Of a DNA stretch of 64,000 bases, positions 1 through 8,562 are shown one piece after another. Below the pieces are notes generated by a model. It did no database searches. It was not told the origin of the DNA and saw only the letters and a program-made list of their open reading frames with translations. Position numbers and translations under genes: made by a program. The stretch is taken from NCBI GenBank assembly GCA_017412605.1, contig JAFPWY010000013.1, forward strand, positions 1-64,000, read 5' to 3'. How positions within the stretch are numbered: the stretch's first letter is position 1; every line of letters starts with the position of its first letter. The DNA is from Fibrobacter sp. GTDB lineage: Bacteria > Fibrobacterota > Fibrobacteria > Fibrobacterales > Fibrobacteraceae.

Positions 1-2
1 AT

Positions 3-287
3 GGGGACACCCTTCTCGAAATCCAAAAGGAAGAAAACAGCTTCTTGCCGTCACAAAAGAAACTTGACAAGCTTTATGGCGATTTACGGCTATACAATCA
101 GCTGACAAAGAATGCTGTCGCGGCTCAAAAGGGCGATAAAATGATGTCGCCCCAGGAATACATGCAGGCTTTGAACCAAAACATCATTATCAATGTGGAT
201 TCCAACGGCAAGGCTGTCGTCGAAACCGACAAGGGCAAGCCGCCCAAAGTCAGCGGACGAAAAACGACACCGGGATGGGGGGCATAA
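3..287 (+). CDS. 3' end of a phage tail gene, probably tape measure (partial)
   Basis: This is the end of a gene entering from the left edge: the frame is open from base 3, has no start in the window and stops at TAA 285-287. About 94 hydrophilic residues are visible, with NIIINVDSNGKAVVETDKG near the end and a Pro/Gly-rich tail. No domain can be named from this fragment. In Mu-type phages the gene directly upstream of the circularisation/tail gene is the tape measure protein, which is the positional guess here. The stop overlaps the next start as TAATG, so translation of the two genes is probably coupled. Confidence 0.5.
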   Translation, partial: GDTLLEIQKEENSFLPSQKKLDKLYGDLRLYNQLTKNAVAAQKGDKMMSPQEYMQALNQNIIINVDSNGKAVVETDKGKPPKVSGRKTTPGWGA

Positions 288-1564
288 TGGCTGAAGAAAA
301 AATTCCAATGCTTGGCCCGTGGAAGCTTCGGCTGGAGTCGATTGGCGACGAAATCTCTCACGCTATAGCCGAAACTAAATACCCTTACAAGAACGGGGCC
401 GATCTCGAAGACATGGGCGTTGAACCTGAAACGCTCAAGTTCTCTGGTGTTTTGATCAATGACGAGTATGACAGAAACTATACCGAGCTGAGAAATTGGT
501 TCCTATCGATTTTCAAAGCGCCAGTCTTGCTGGTACATCCCAAGCATGGCGCGGTTACAGGCTACCCCAAGAACGTATCATTCAGTAATGACCGTCGCAA
601 GAGATATGCCGCATTTACATTTGATTTTGTGGTAGCGCATGTTCAGGACGATATCCAGAGCTATACGGACCCGTATGACGCCAATTTCGAAGAAACACAG
701 GCTCTCAATTTGGAAGTCCAGGAGAGTGTCGCCGTATCGATGCAACAGACCGGCGTTCCCGACATTCCCGGTTCTTCGGACTGGTCGCTTATCGATGTTT
801 GGGGCTCATTAGGCGATGCTGCCCGCAGCTTTGGCGAAGCGACAGACAAAGCCATGGGGCAACTCCTGGGAACAATTGAATCCATAAAGGCCCCTATCGA
901 TGCAATCAATACGACCATCGATTATATGGACTCGCTATCAGGAACCTTGACAAAGGCTATCCAGGAATGCTGCGATTCTTTCGTGACACTTGCCAGAAAG
1001 GCCGGTTCCAACAAGGGCAAATCCAGGGCATCTACCGCCACCTTGGTCACTAACGCTTCATCGATGTTGGCGTCCCTTTATGGTGCCCCCGCAAGCGTTC
1101 GGGCTGCATTTGCGACCCTTGCTGCCGCTACTGTCGCTACGGAGACCGCCAAGCAGATTTCTGATGACGAGAAAAAGATGGGCGAATCTATTGCGGCTGA
1201 ACGAGTCGCCATTGACGATGCCGAAGGCCGCGAACTAGCTTCGGAAAGTGAACCGTATCTGCTTTCCACCGATGAACTTGAGGATACGTTAGCCTTGGCA
1301 AGGGAGTTCATCCAACAGGTTCTTCCGCAGGCAGTAAGCCCCTACAGGCTCAAGAAAATGGCTGCAACGCTGTCGGATGCGGTACTTCGTATCAAGCTGG
1401 AATACATGACCACCAAGACAATCAACGTGACCCACGAAACACCGCTCCACAAGATTGCCCTGGACAACAAACTGAATTATAAGGCGGCTGAACGCCTTTG
1501 CGCATTGAATAACGCCAAGAATCCCACGTTCATGAAAGGCGAGGTGCTTGTCTATGCAGAATGA
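287..1564 (+). CDS. Mu gp43/N-like tail protein (DNA circularisation N-terminal domain)
   Basis: A 425-residue virion protein of the Mu gp43 family, annotated in many phages as DNA circularisation protein and placed in the tail/baseplate hub. The family domain covers about residues 8-130 (GPWKLRLESIGDEI, HPKHG..TGYPKNVSFSNDRR, AAFTFDFV). The middle is alpha-helical and Ala/Ser-rich. The last 45 residues (TPLHKIALDNKLNYKAAERLCALNNAKNP..MKGEVLVY) read like a LysM-type domain. The start was set at ATG 287, overlapping the upstream stop behind GGGATGGGG; ATG 275 is possible but less well placed. It overlaps the next gene by 11 nt. Role is inferred from family and gene order. Confidence 0.8.
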   Translation: MAEEKIPMLGPWKLRLESIGDEISHAIAETKYPYKNGADLEDMGVEPETLKFSGVLINDEYDRNYTELRNWFLSIFKAPVLLVHPKHGAVTGYPKNVSFSNDRRKRYAAFTFDFVVAHVQDDIQSYTDPYDANFEETQALNLEVQESVAVSMQQTGVPDIPGSSDWSLIDVWGSLGDAARSFGEATDKAMGQLLGTIESIKAPIDAINTTIDYMDSLSGTLTKAIQECCDSFVTLARKAGSNKGKSRASTATLVTNASSMLASLYGAPASVRAAFATLAAATVATETAKQISDDEKKMGESIAAERVAIDDAEGRELASESEPYLLSTDELEDTLALAREFIQQVLPQAVSPYRLKKMAATLSDAVLRIKLEYMTTKTINVTHETPLHKIALDNKLNYKAAERLCALNNAKNPTFMKGEVLVYAE

Positions 1565-2549
1565 TGAAGTCCTCTTGCTTGTGGAGCACGCCCACGCAGA
1601 TAAGTTCGTAAGCTACACGATCGATGCGGACCTCTATTCCCCGGAAGGCTCATTCTCGTTCGACTGCGCTTCTAAGTACGAAGTGAACAAGGGCGATTCC
1701 TGCGAAATTTTTGTTAATCGCAAACGCGTGATGAAGGGTCTTGTCGATTCCGTGCGTCGTTCTCTGTCTCGAAGCGGGCCAAAGCTGGAAATCGAGGGCC
1801 GTTCCGTCGCGTCCGTCCTGGCAGACTCCAGCGTGACAAACTTCGGAACTTTGCCGACTACCTTGCCCGCACTAGCTGAAAAGCTGGTGCGCGACCTTCC
1901 GTTTATCTCCAGGAAGGATTTTGTTTTCAAATCGGGCTCCGATAAAGTCAAGGTCAAAAGAAAGTTTGTGGAACTTTCTCCGGGCGACAGCGTTTTCGAT
2001 GTCCTCAAGAAGGCGGCAAATTCGCAAGGCTTCCTGTTCTGGGCGTCTCCCGAAGGCGAACTGGTCTTTGACAAGCCTGTTGAACGAGGCAAGGCTGATT
2101 TCAAGATCCATGCCTTTGAAAATGGCGAGGAAATGGACTATATCGAAGGCTCTGTCACCGAAACATTGAACGGTCAGCACTCGCTTATCAAGGTTATCGG
2201 CGAAAGCCAGGACGATAGCGACATCAAGTATGTAGCCGCCTCGGTCAAAAATGACGATTTCCCGTTCTATCGCCCTCTTGTGGTAAACTGGAACGAGAAC
2301 GAGGGCCCTGCCAAGAAAACCGCAGAACTTCAGCTGGCAACGGAAAAGGCTTCCGCAATCCAGCTCGAATACACGATGCCCGGGCACTCGCAAAACGGTA
2401 TTCCCTGGACAATCAACGCCTTTTGCGACGTAGAGGACCATTACAACGGTGCTGTTGACTCGTATCTGATTAAACGTCGCACGTTCACGCTCTCCAGGAG
2501 TGAGGGCAAGCGCACCCGCCTTGAATTACAGCCCGGAGGCTCGTTATGA
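1554..2549 (+). CDS. Mu gp44/P-like baseplate hub protein (late control D family)
   Basis: A 331-residue protein matching the Mu P (gp44)/phage late control gene D family, which forms the ring-shaped hub between tail tube and spike. The visible architecture fits: an N-terminal beta-domain (residues 1-80, with FSFDCASKYEVNKGDSCEIFVN), a hub domain with LSPGDSVFDVLKKAANSQGFLFWASPEGELVFDKP (about 145-180), and a C-terminal beta-rich part ending KRTRLELQPGG. ATG 1554 is chosen because GAGGTG lies 7 nt upstream; an in-frame TTG at 1548 is less likely. The gene overlaps gp43 by 11 nt and ends in an ATGA overlap with the spike gene. Confidence 0.8.
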   Translation: MQNDEVLLLVEHAHADKFVSYTIDADLYSPEGSFSFDCASKYEVNKGDSCEIFVNRKRVMKGLVDSVRRSLSRSGPKLEIEGRSVASVLADSSVTNFGTLPTTLPALAEKLVRDLPFISRKDFVFKSGSDKVKVKRKFVELSPGDSVFDVLKKAANSQGFLFWASPEGELVFDKPVERGKADFKIHAFENGEEMDYIEGSVTETLNGQHSLIKVIGESQDDSDIKYVAASVKNDDFPFYRPLVVNWNENEGPAKKTAELQLATEKASAIQLEYTMPGHSQNGIPWTINAFCDVEDHYNGAVDSYLIKRRTFTLSRSEGKRTRLELQPGGSL

Positions 2550-3010
2550 TGAAATTTTTCACCAGTTTGGTTACCAGCTGCAAGGATGTGGCAGGCAAGC
2601 TCCGCAGTATCAGCGGCAAGGCTAACGGTATCGAATTTGAAGGCCGTCAGATGATGCAGCATTTTGGCTTTATCAGCATTCCCAAGGCCGGTGAGCGTTG
2701 CCTTTTCCTGCAATTCGGCAATGTCGTCATCGCGGTTGCAAGCGACGGCAAGGACCATCCCGCCGTAAAGGAAGGCGAAACGGCCATTTACCGCGAAAAG
2801 GCACACTATATCATCCTCAAGGATGACGGCACCATAGCCATCAAGGCGGATGGCGGCGTCGATGTCGATGGCGACCTGCGCGTGAACGGCGAAGTGAGCG
2901 ACAAGGTGGGTAAGCTCTCCAAGCTGCGCGATAATTACAACCTGCACACCCATGTGGGCAACCTCGGTGCTCCTACTTCACCGACGGACAAACAGGATAC
3001 GGGGGCGTAA
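2546..3010 (+). CDS. Mu gp45-like baseplate spike protein
   Basis: A 154-residue cell-puncturing spike (gpV/Mu gp45 family). The N-terminal half is an OB-fold (residues about 25-75, GFISIPKAGERCLFLQFGNVVIAVAS). The second half changes to short beta repeats (IKADGGVDVDGDLRVNGEV), and the tip carries the sequence NLHTHVGNLGAPTSP. The HxH pair at the apex is the known iron-binding motif of Mu and P2 spikes, and here it is HTH. The start at 2546 overlaps the previous stop (ATGA) and has GGAGG 6 nt upstream. Length is close to the Mu protein, slightly shorter. Confidence 0.85.
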   Translation: MMKFFTSLVTSCKDVAGKLRSISGKANGIEFEGRQMMQHFGFISIPKAGERCLFLQFGNVVIAVASDGKDHPAVKEGETAIYREKAHYIILKDDGTIAIKADGGVDVDGDLRVNGEVSDKVGKLSKLRDNYNLHTHVGNLGAPTSPTDKQDTGA

Positions 3011-3520
3011 ATGCTTGACCTGGACACTCTCGATTCCGAATTTTCCCGGATTGTCAAGTCTGCCGACGGCAAGACAAGCGTGGCTCCCCAGCTTGCCAAA
3101 GCATACGACGATTATGCCAAGGGCGGCGTCATCCTCGGTGCCGACCTTTCTGCTGGCGGCGACAAGTCGCTGCTTGAAAGCGCCTTTACGGTACTTGACC
3201 CGTCTAGCGGCACACCCGCCAACATGGCCGCCAAGCTCTGTGCTTATTGGCAGGGGCTCCCGAAGCCTGGAATCCCGTCCCACGGTGGTGTGGCTGTGGT
3301 TTCGGTCGTTCCGACTTTTGCGGCGGTCCAGCCTGCTGTTTTGACGGTCATCACGAATTTGGTAAAAGAGCAAGCCGCTTCCAAGCAGGAAGTTCAAAAG
3401 CCATACAAGAAGCTTTTTGGGGCCATTGAAACGGTCTTGAAAACCGCTATTTGTACCGTGACTGAAACCATGCCCACGACACCGCCCAGCCCGTCACCTT
3501 TCCCGGAGACCTTACAATGA
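3011..3520 (+). CDS. phage protein of unknown function between spike and gp46
   Basis: A 169-residue protein that I do not recognise. It starts on the base after the spike stop codon, with GGGGG 5 nt upstream, and overlaps the next gene by 4 nt, so it belongs to the tail operon. The N-terminal two thirds are mixed alpha/beta with LDSEFSRIVKSADGKTS and a central hydrophobic stretch (GGVAVVSVVPTFAAVQPAVLTVITNLV), and the end is rich in Pro and Thr (TMPTTPPSPSPFPE). Mu has no gene between gp45 and gp46, so this is an added cargo or structural gene of this phage lineage. No function is proposed. Confidence 0.7.
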   Translation: MLDLDTLDSEFSRIVKSADGKTSVAPQLAKAYDDYAKGGVILGADLSAGGDKSLLESAFTVLDPSSGTPANMAAKLCAYWQGLPKPGIPSHGGVAVVSVVPTFAAVQPAVLTVITNLVKEQAASKQEVQKPYKKLFGAIETVLKTAICTVTETMPTTPPSPSPFPETLQ

Positions 3521-3840
3521 CTACAGACCAGATCAAAGAAGAGGTTCAGCTTTCGCTTACCGTGGCAAAAGGTTCATTTTACAAGAAACCTGAATTTGGC
3601 CACCGTTTCAAAGAACTTGCCCGTGAAGTGGCATCCGAAAACACCAGGAGCAAAGCCGAAACTTATGCCATCGAGGCACTAAAGTGGATGCTGGACTACA
3701 AGCACCTTAGAAGCGTAGAATCGACGGCAACCTATGCCGATTCCGACAAGCTCCAGTTGCATGTGGTATGTGTCGCATACAATGGCGACGTGATTGAATT
3801 TAAGCGTTTTGTGGAGGTTGGCGATGTCCGTAACAGTTGA
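3517..3840 (+). CDS. Mu gp46-like baseplate wedge protein (gp25/GpW family)
   Basis: A 107-residue protein of the Mu gp46 family, the homologue of the T4 gp25/P2 W baseplate wedge component that starts sheath assembly. Features supporting this are its small size, the position directly before baseplate J, and the pattern FGHRFKELAREV..ENTRSKAETYAIEALKWMLDYKHLRSVE followed by two C-terminal beta-strands (KLQLHVVCVAYNGDVIEFKRFVEV), which resembles the W fold. The ATG overlaps the upstream stop by 4 nt. Its end overlaps the baseplate J start by 17 nt. Confidence 0.75.
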   Translation: MTTDQIKEEVQLSLTVAKGSFYKKPEFGHRFKELAREVASENTRSKAETYAIEALKWMLDYKHLRSVESTATYADSDKLQLHVVCVAYNGDVIEFKRFVEVGDVRNS

Positions 3841-5029
3841 TCAAATCTTGCAGCGCATGATTGTCGATGCGAAAAACTACAACCCGACTATCAAAATTAG
3901 CCAGGGAACGGAAAATTATATCCGTTTTGCGGCCGCTGCATCTGCCATCTGGGGCCTCTACAAGCAGATGGACTGGACCCTTGATCAGATTTTCCCGACT
4001 ACGATGAACCAGGAGAGCCTGGAACAGTGGGCAAACGACCGTGGGCTTGACTACAGCAATCTGACCGCAAGCGAGCTCCTGACGCTCATTTTGTCGTATC
4101 TTCGTAACCCGAAGAGCGGCGGCAAGCCTAGTGATTACGAACGCTGGGCCTTGGAAGCGTCTTCTACCGGCAAGGCTATTGGGCTCGAATCCTCGATGAT
4201 TACCGGGAATATGCCCAATTTGAGTGCCGCCAATGCCGTCAAACCGCACGATCGCGAAGGCGTCGCCTTTGCCTGCGGTACGGACGACACGGGCAAATAC
4301 ATGGTCATCGACTTGGCTTCGTCCAAGCAGATTGTCGGCGTTGGCCTTGGCTTCATTACCAACAGGCCTGCATCCTTCAGCGTGTTTACTTCTGACGACG
4401 GTCAGTCTTGGACACGCAAGGGCAAAGTCGACACCGCCTACTGGTGGGCGATGGTTGAGTTTAGCGAAGTTTCTGCACGGTACGTCAAGTTCGAGCTCGA
4501 GGAAATCGAGGCCATCGAATCATGGCAACTCGAAGAACTGAACGAGGTCAAGTGTTTCGGCGTCGAAATCTATTCGCCAGCCACCATGAACGAGGCTCCT
4601 TCCAGAGCCCGCTGCCTAGACAATCACTACGGCATAGGCACCGTGCTCATGCTGGTCGGCCCCAGGTCGCTATCGATGCGCTGCTGCGAGGCCATCCGGG
4701 CGAAGTGCGAATACGAAGGCCCCGTCGCACCTCGTGAAATCTGGGCAAATGTCCCAACCGAACCAGTTCTTTCCCTGCGTGTCACGGTACAAGGATTGCA
4801 GAATATGAACGAAGAAACATTCCGGGAAGACGTTGCCAAGTATTTTGCCGCCCTTGAACCAGGAGACCTGTTTATTCCTGCCCAGATTGTGGTCTATGTC
4901 CTTAAAAATGGTGGAACCAACGCCACGATCGATGTTTCTCAGAATGGCGGAGACTACCAGGAACAGACAGACGCTATTCCGTCTGGAAAAACAGAACAAT
5001 TTACTCTCGGTGACCTGGTGGTTCAGTAA
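3824..5029 (+). CDS. Mu gp47-like baseplate J protein with inserted discoidin-like domain
   Basis: A 401-residue baseplate J (gp47) protein. The usual J core is split: residues 1-114 (SLEQWANDRGLDY, KPSDYERWALEAS) and residues about 258-401 (SRARCLDNHYGIGTVLMLVG, IPAQIVVYVL). Between them lie about 140 extra residues, containing KYMVIDLASSKQIVGVGLG, SFSVFTSDDGQSWTRKG and SARYVKFELEE. This is the signature order of an F5/8 type C (discoidin) galactose-binding-like domain. The start ATG 3824 has GGAGG 9 nt upstream and lies inside the end of gp46. The insertion would place a carbohydrate-binding-like module on the baseplate wedge; that role is inference. Confidence 0.85.
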   Translation: MSVTVDQILQRMIVDAKNYNPTIKISQGTENYIRFAAAASAIWGLYKQMDWTLDQIFPTTMNQESLEQWANDRGLDYSNLTASELLTLILSYLRNPKSGGKPSDYERWALEASSTGKAIGLESSMITGNMPNLSAANAVKPHDREGVAFACGTDDTGKYMVIDLASSKQIVGVGLGFITNRPASFSVFTSDDGQSWTRKGKVDTAYWWAMVEFSEVSARYVKFELEEIEAIESWQLEELNEVKCFGVEIYSPATMNEAPSRARCLDNHYGIGTVLMLVGPRSLSMRCCEAIRAKCEYEGPVAPREIWANVPTEPVLSLRVTVQGLQNMNEETFREDVAKYFAALEPGDLFIPAQIVVYVLKNGGTNATIDVSQNGGDYQEQTDAIPSGKTEQFTLGDLVVQ

Positions 5030-5631
5030 TGGCAGTCAATCCCTTTGAAAGCAGACACTACAGTGCCCTTACGCAGCTCTATCCGCTCCAGATGGATGCG
5101 GAAGAATATGCCGTAGCCAAGGAGTTTGACAGAGCCCTGGAAAGCGCCGATGCCGTCTACCGTGAAATCTTTCCTGGTTCAGCAATAACGACTCTCGAAC
5201 GGTGGGAAAACCTTTACAAATTAGGCCATTCTGGGTCGTTAGAAGCACGTCGCCAGGCTCTTTTGGAGGCTATCAACAGGGAATCAGGCATCGCCGAACG
5301 CCATTACAAGGCGCTGGCGGCAGCTATCGGCTATACTATCGATATCACGAAACCGCCCCGGATATTCCGTGCGGGAGTCAGCAGGGCGGGCTTCGAAGTG
5401 TACGACCCTGACGAACAATATATATGGACAGTCACCTGCAACCGGCCCGAATCGGAATGTTCCCTGCTGGTCCGTACCCTGGAAGCTCATAAAATACCTT
5501 TCACGTTCATCAGGTGGAACCTGATACCCGATAACGGCAGGGTTATCCTGGAATCCGGCGGATTCCTCCTGCTGGAAAGCGGTGGCTACCTGTTACTTGA
5601 AAACGACAACCAAATTTTAGTGGAGAACTAG
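5029..5631 (+). CDS. Mu gp48-like tail protein (DUF2313/YmfQ) with octad-repeat tail
   Basis: A 200-residue protein of the Mu gp48/YmfQ family (DUF2313), a baseplate component that attaches the fibres. The family pattern is visible: YSALTQLYPLQMDAEEYAVAKEFDRALE, TTLERWENLYKL, SLEARRQALLEAIN, and AAIGYTIDIT. The last 35 residues depart from Mu and form eight-residue repeats (RVILESGG, FLLLESGG, YLLLENDN, QILVEN), suggesting a short beta-helical stem. The start overlaps the baseplate J stop (TAATG). The following fibre gene starts 4 nt downstream of the stop. Confidence 0.8.
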   Translation: MAVNPFESRHYSALTQLYPLQMDAEEYAVAKEFDRALESADAVYREIFPGSAITTLERWENLYKLGHSGSLEARRQALLEAINRESGIAERHYKALAAAIGYTIDITKPPRIFRAGVSRAGFEVYDPDEQYIWTVTCNRPESECSLLVRTLEAHKIPFTFIRWNLIPDNGRVILESGGFLLLESGGYLLLENDNQILVEN

Positions 5632-5634
5632 ACG

Positions 5635-8163
5635 ATGGCAGGAACATTAGACAAAAAGATGTCCCAGCTGGGCGGCTCGACCAAAAAAGAAGCAATCCAG
5701 TCGAACGGTGCATTGATCGGCTTTGCCGGGCAGGACAATTTCACCATCAAGGTTGACGACCTCACCGATGTCTATTTCGGCGACTTGTCAACATCCTGGG
5801 AGGATATCGCACGTGCGCAGGCGGCAGGAAAACTCGTGTATTTGCGCTTTGAAATTCCGGGTTTAATCACAGTCGTTGTACCCGTAAAAACCGTATTTCC
5901 GACACTAGAAAAACTCAATTCTATGTTGCCGTCAATGGTTGCTGCAAAAAAAAGCCAGTTGATGGCGGAATTAGACGAACTGAATGAAAGATTGACCGAG
6001 GCTGGATATGACTCCTGGACAGAGTCGGATATCGATTCCTTCATGAATGGCTCAATGGACCTCCAAAAAGTCAACCAGTTGCGGGAAGTTACCTATGAAG
6101 ATCTCTTTGATGCCGAGAATTATGCCGAATACTGTCGAAAAAACTTCCCATCTTCCGTTTCGATGGACGACTATATTGACCTCGCGGCAACAGGCGGCCT
6201 GAACCAAGTTTCATCCCTTGACAGTCCCAATATCAATGTCGATGTAGACATCACCATAGATTCGCTGGCTAGAATCGGCATCGGTCTGTGCTATCGCCCG
6301 AATCTCCCGTTTGTTACGCCGACATACTTTGCCATGGGAATGCCTGGAATCTACTGCGCACGGAAAAATTACGTTGAAGAACCGCTTCGCGGAGCCAATG
6401 ATATTGGGGGAATTGCTTCCGGGATTTTCAACGGCGATGTGATATTCGAGGTTGCGGTAGGAATGTCTGTTGAACTCAAGGATGCCAATGATCCGGAAGG
6501 TCTTGTTTTGGATCTTGGTGGCACGACGACAAATATGGTCATTGATGCGGAAACCTTGGATGCGTCTGATTTTTCCGGCACTTTGGCAATTCTTGGAGCG
6601 TATGCCGGAATGATTGATGTTGATGCCATATTTGGTATTATCAATGATTTGAAGGTGACCATTACCGAAGAGCTGTCATTCAAGGCCGTGATGAATCTGC
6701 TCCGTAACGGTTGGGAAATCTATCTAGTGGATTTACAAGGGCATAACGAAGTGCTCATACCGGGGAAAATAGGATATTTCGGCATGGGGGTTGAGTTCAG
6801 CCGGCATGAGCTAGATAAAAGTGGGGCAATGATAAGAGATTCCTACAATCTCATGATGTTCGATGATTGGGATGGCTGTATTTACTTAGGAAATAACAGC
6901 GACATCTTCACTCGTGGAGCCATAGAGATTAAAGATGACATGACCTTTGGTGAACTATATTCTGCTGCAAGTGATGGAGCCTATGGAGTAATTCTTGATG
7001 GCTATGGTCCCATATGGGTAGAATTGAGGACAACCTGGTTTTGTGGGACCGAGGCGGTAATAATGACTGCCCGCCTTGGTAATCGCATTACGGAAGCAAT
7101 CGCTGTTGAAGTTTACGACGAGATCAATGATGATTATTATGCGTACTTCATGCATATAACGGAAGATATCTGTTCTCCAGTAATTATCGATTTTTCTGAG
7201 TTGAATGGTTCAGACGATGTTTACGGAGCAGCCAGCAGTATATCTGATCTTTACCCAAATCACAAACTGATCGACAATGAAGGCGGTGAAGTGATTGATG
7301 TTGATCAAGTATGGGTTGAGCGCGAGATCGATAATGAAATTCATATGGTTCAAGCTAACGCAGCTTTGATAACGGCCCATTACTCTGGTGAAGATTCCGA
7401 TGATTTTTACACGTTTTCGGTCGGTACTGACGGTCCCGTCGACGGTGAGTTCCATCTAAGTTATGAACGGCAAATAGGAATTGACGCCAGTTCAATAAAT
7501 CCGGGAAGTTCTGGTCGGCTTGACTTGGATGACTCCATTTATTACGAATACTATGATGAATCGGAAAGCGGCTGGATCCGTGATGACGTAATGGGGCTGC
7601 TCGTACTTTTGGAAGAAAACGACTTCAAAGGGCTTTCCATCGACATCGGTTCACGAGTTTTGTCTTATGCAGGATTGGACTTTGGTGGTGGTTATACGAC
7701 AAGATTGCTATTCCAAGGCGTCTATAAAGGAGTTCTCTACACTGCGGACATCGCGATAAACTATAACGATGTGCACGAAGGCCTTATCTCTGTGCATCAG
7801 CCCGTCCGGCTCGAAAAGGCCTGGACGTCGTACACGTCCGAACCGGATGCGGCGTCGTACACTCTCGACTGCATGCACAAGGCAATGTACAATGTCGCAC
7901 TGGATAACGGGACGACCACGGCGCTCACGGTGGCCGCGCCGGCGGTATATTCCGGGGCACTCGCAGACGAACTGGACAAGCCGATTCACCAGGACGAGCC
8001 TGTGCAGACAAAATGCGTGATTACCAAGGACTCGACGGCAGGCAATACGACGCTCGGCATCACCGGAGTTACCGTAGGCGCTGGACCGTACACCCTCGAA
8101 CCGTCTAAGAAGTACGTTCTCGACATCTTTGGACCTGTCGCAGAGCTTCACGAAGTTCAATAA
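5635..8163 (+). CDS. large tail fibre / receptor-binding protein
   Basis: An 842-residue protein in the place of the phage tail fibre gene. The first 120 residues look like a fibre-attachment domain (MSQLGGS..AIQSNGALIGFAGQDNFTIKVDDLTDVYFGDLSTSWEDIARAQAAGKLVYLRFEI). The middle (about 190-710) is very acidic and Gly/Asp/Tyr-rich, consistent with a beta-structured shaft. The last 125 residues are Thr/Ala/Pro-rich, with GNTTLGITGVTVGAGPYTLEPSKKY. Base composition changes with these zones: the middle is AT-richer than the two ends, which suggests a modular exchange of the receptor-binding section. No enzymatic motif is seen. The receptor is unknown. Confidence 0.65.
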   Translation: MAGTLDKKMSQLGGSTKKEAIQSNGALIGFAGQDNFTIKVDDLTDVYFGDLSTSWEDIARAQAAGKLVYLRFEIPGLITVVVPVKTVFPTLEKLNSMLPSMVAAKKSQLMAELDELNERLTEAGYDSWTESDIDSFMNGSMDLQKVNQLREVTYEDLFDAENYAEYCRKNFPSSVSMDDYIDLAATGGLNQVSSLDSPNINVDVDITIDSLARIGIGLCYRPNLPFVTPTYFAMGMPGIYCARKNYVEEPLRGANDIGGIASGIFNGDVIFEVAVGMSVELKDANDPEGLVLDLGGTTTNMVIDAETLDASDFSGTLAILGAYAGMIDVDAIFGIINDLKVTITEELSFKAVMNLLRNGWEIYLVDLQGHNEVLIPGKIGYFGMGVEFSRHELDKSGAMIRDSYNLMMFDDWDGCIYLGNNSDIFTRGAIEIKDDMTFGELYSAASDGAYGVILDGYGPIWVELRTTWFCGTEAVIMTARLGNRITEAIAVEVYDEINDDYYAYFMHITEDICSPVIIDFSELNGSDDVYGAASSISDLYPNHKLIDNEGGEVIDVDQVWVEREIDNEIHMVQANAALITAHYSGEDSDDFYTFSVGTDGPVDGEFHLSYERQIGIDASSINPGSSGRLDLDDSIYYEYYDESESGWIRDDVMGLLVLLEENDFKGLSIDIGSRVLSYAGLDFGGGYTTRLLFQGVYKGVLYTADIAINYNDVHEGLISVHQPVRLEKAWTSYTSEPDAASYTLDCMHKAMYNVALDNGTTTALTVAAPAVYSGALADELDKPIHQDEPVQTKCVITKDSTAGNTTLGITGVTVGAGPYTLEPSKKYVLDIFGPVAELHEVQ

Positions 8164-8179
8164 AACCAAAAGGAGATAT

Positions 8180-8542
8180 ATGATGGCTCAAGAAAAAAAA
8201 GACCAAATTGCCGAAGGGTCGAAAAACGATAAGGCTAAGAAAAACATTCGCCCGTTCAAAAAGATGTCCAGGGAAGAGGTTGTTGCTGCCAATACAGCGG
8301 TTATCAACGGCTTGCTTGGTCGTGCGGTCAATTCTTTCGAAAAATTGGACAAATTGGGCAAAATCCCCGATGAAATCGCTCGCAAGAACGGTTCTCGACA
8401 TAAGGTCAACCGTGAAGGTCTCCGCGATTTCTGCAAGCGTTTTCGTGAAGGGCATGAAAAAAGGATGAATGTCATGCGCGAAATGAAGGCAAAATCGGGG
8501 CTCAAAACCGAAGTAAAGGCCAAAGAGGCCGATGTAAAATAG
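8180..8542 (+). CDS. small basic phage protein, unknown
   Basis: A 120-residue, strongly basic, helical protein (many Lys/Arg/Glu, no Cys or Trp), with Lys-rich ends and a central segment SREEVVAANTAVINGLLGRAVNSFEKLDKLGKIPDEIARKNGSRHKVNREGLRDF. It lies between two fibre genes. Two ATGs stand in tandem at 8180 and 8183 behind AGGAG (8171-8175); the second gives the better 7-nt spacing. In other phages a small gene at this place often encodes a fibre-assembly chaperone, but no known chaperone motif is visible and I do not assign one. Confidence 0.6.
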   Translation: MMAQEKKDQIAEGSKNDKAKKNIRPFKKMSREEVVAANTAVINGLLGRAVNSFEKLDKLGKIPDEIARKNGSRHKVNREGLRDFCKRFREGHEKRMNVMREMKAKSGLKTEVKAKEADVK

Positions 8543-8562
8543 CCGTTCAAAAGAGGTTTTAA

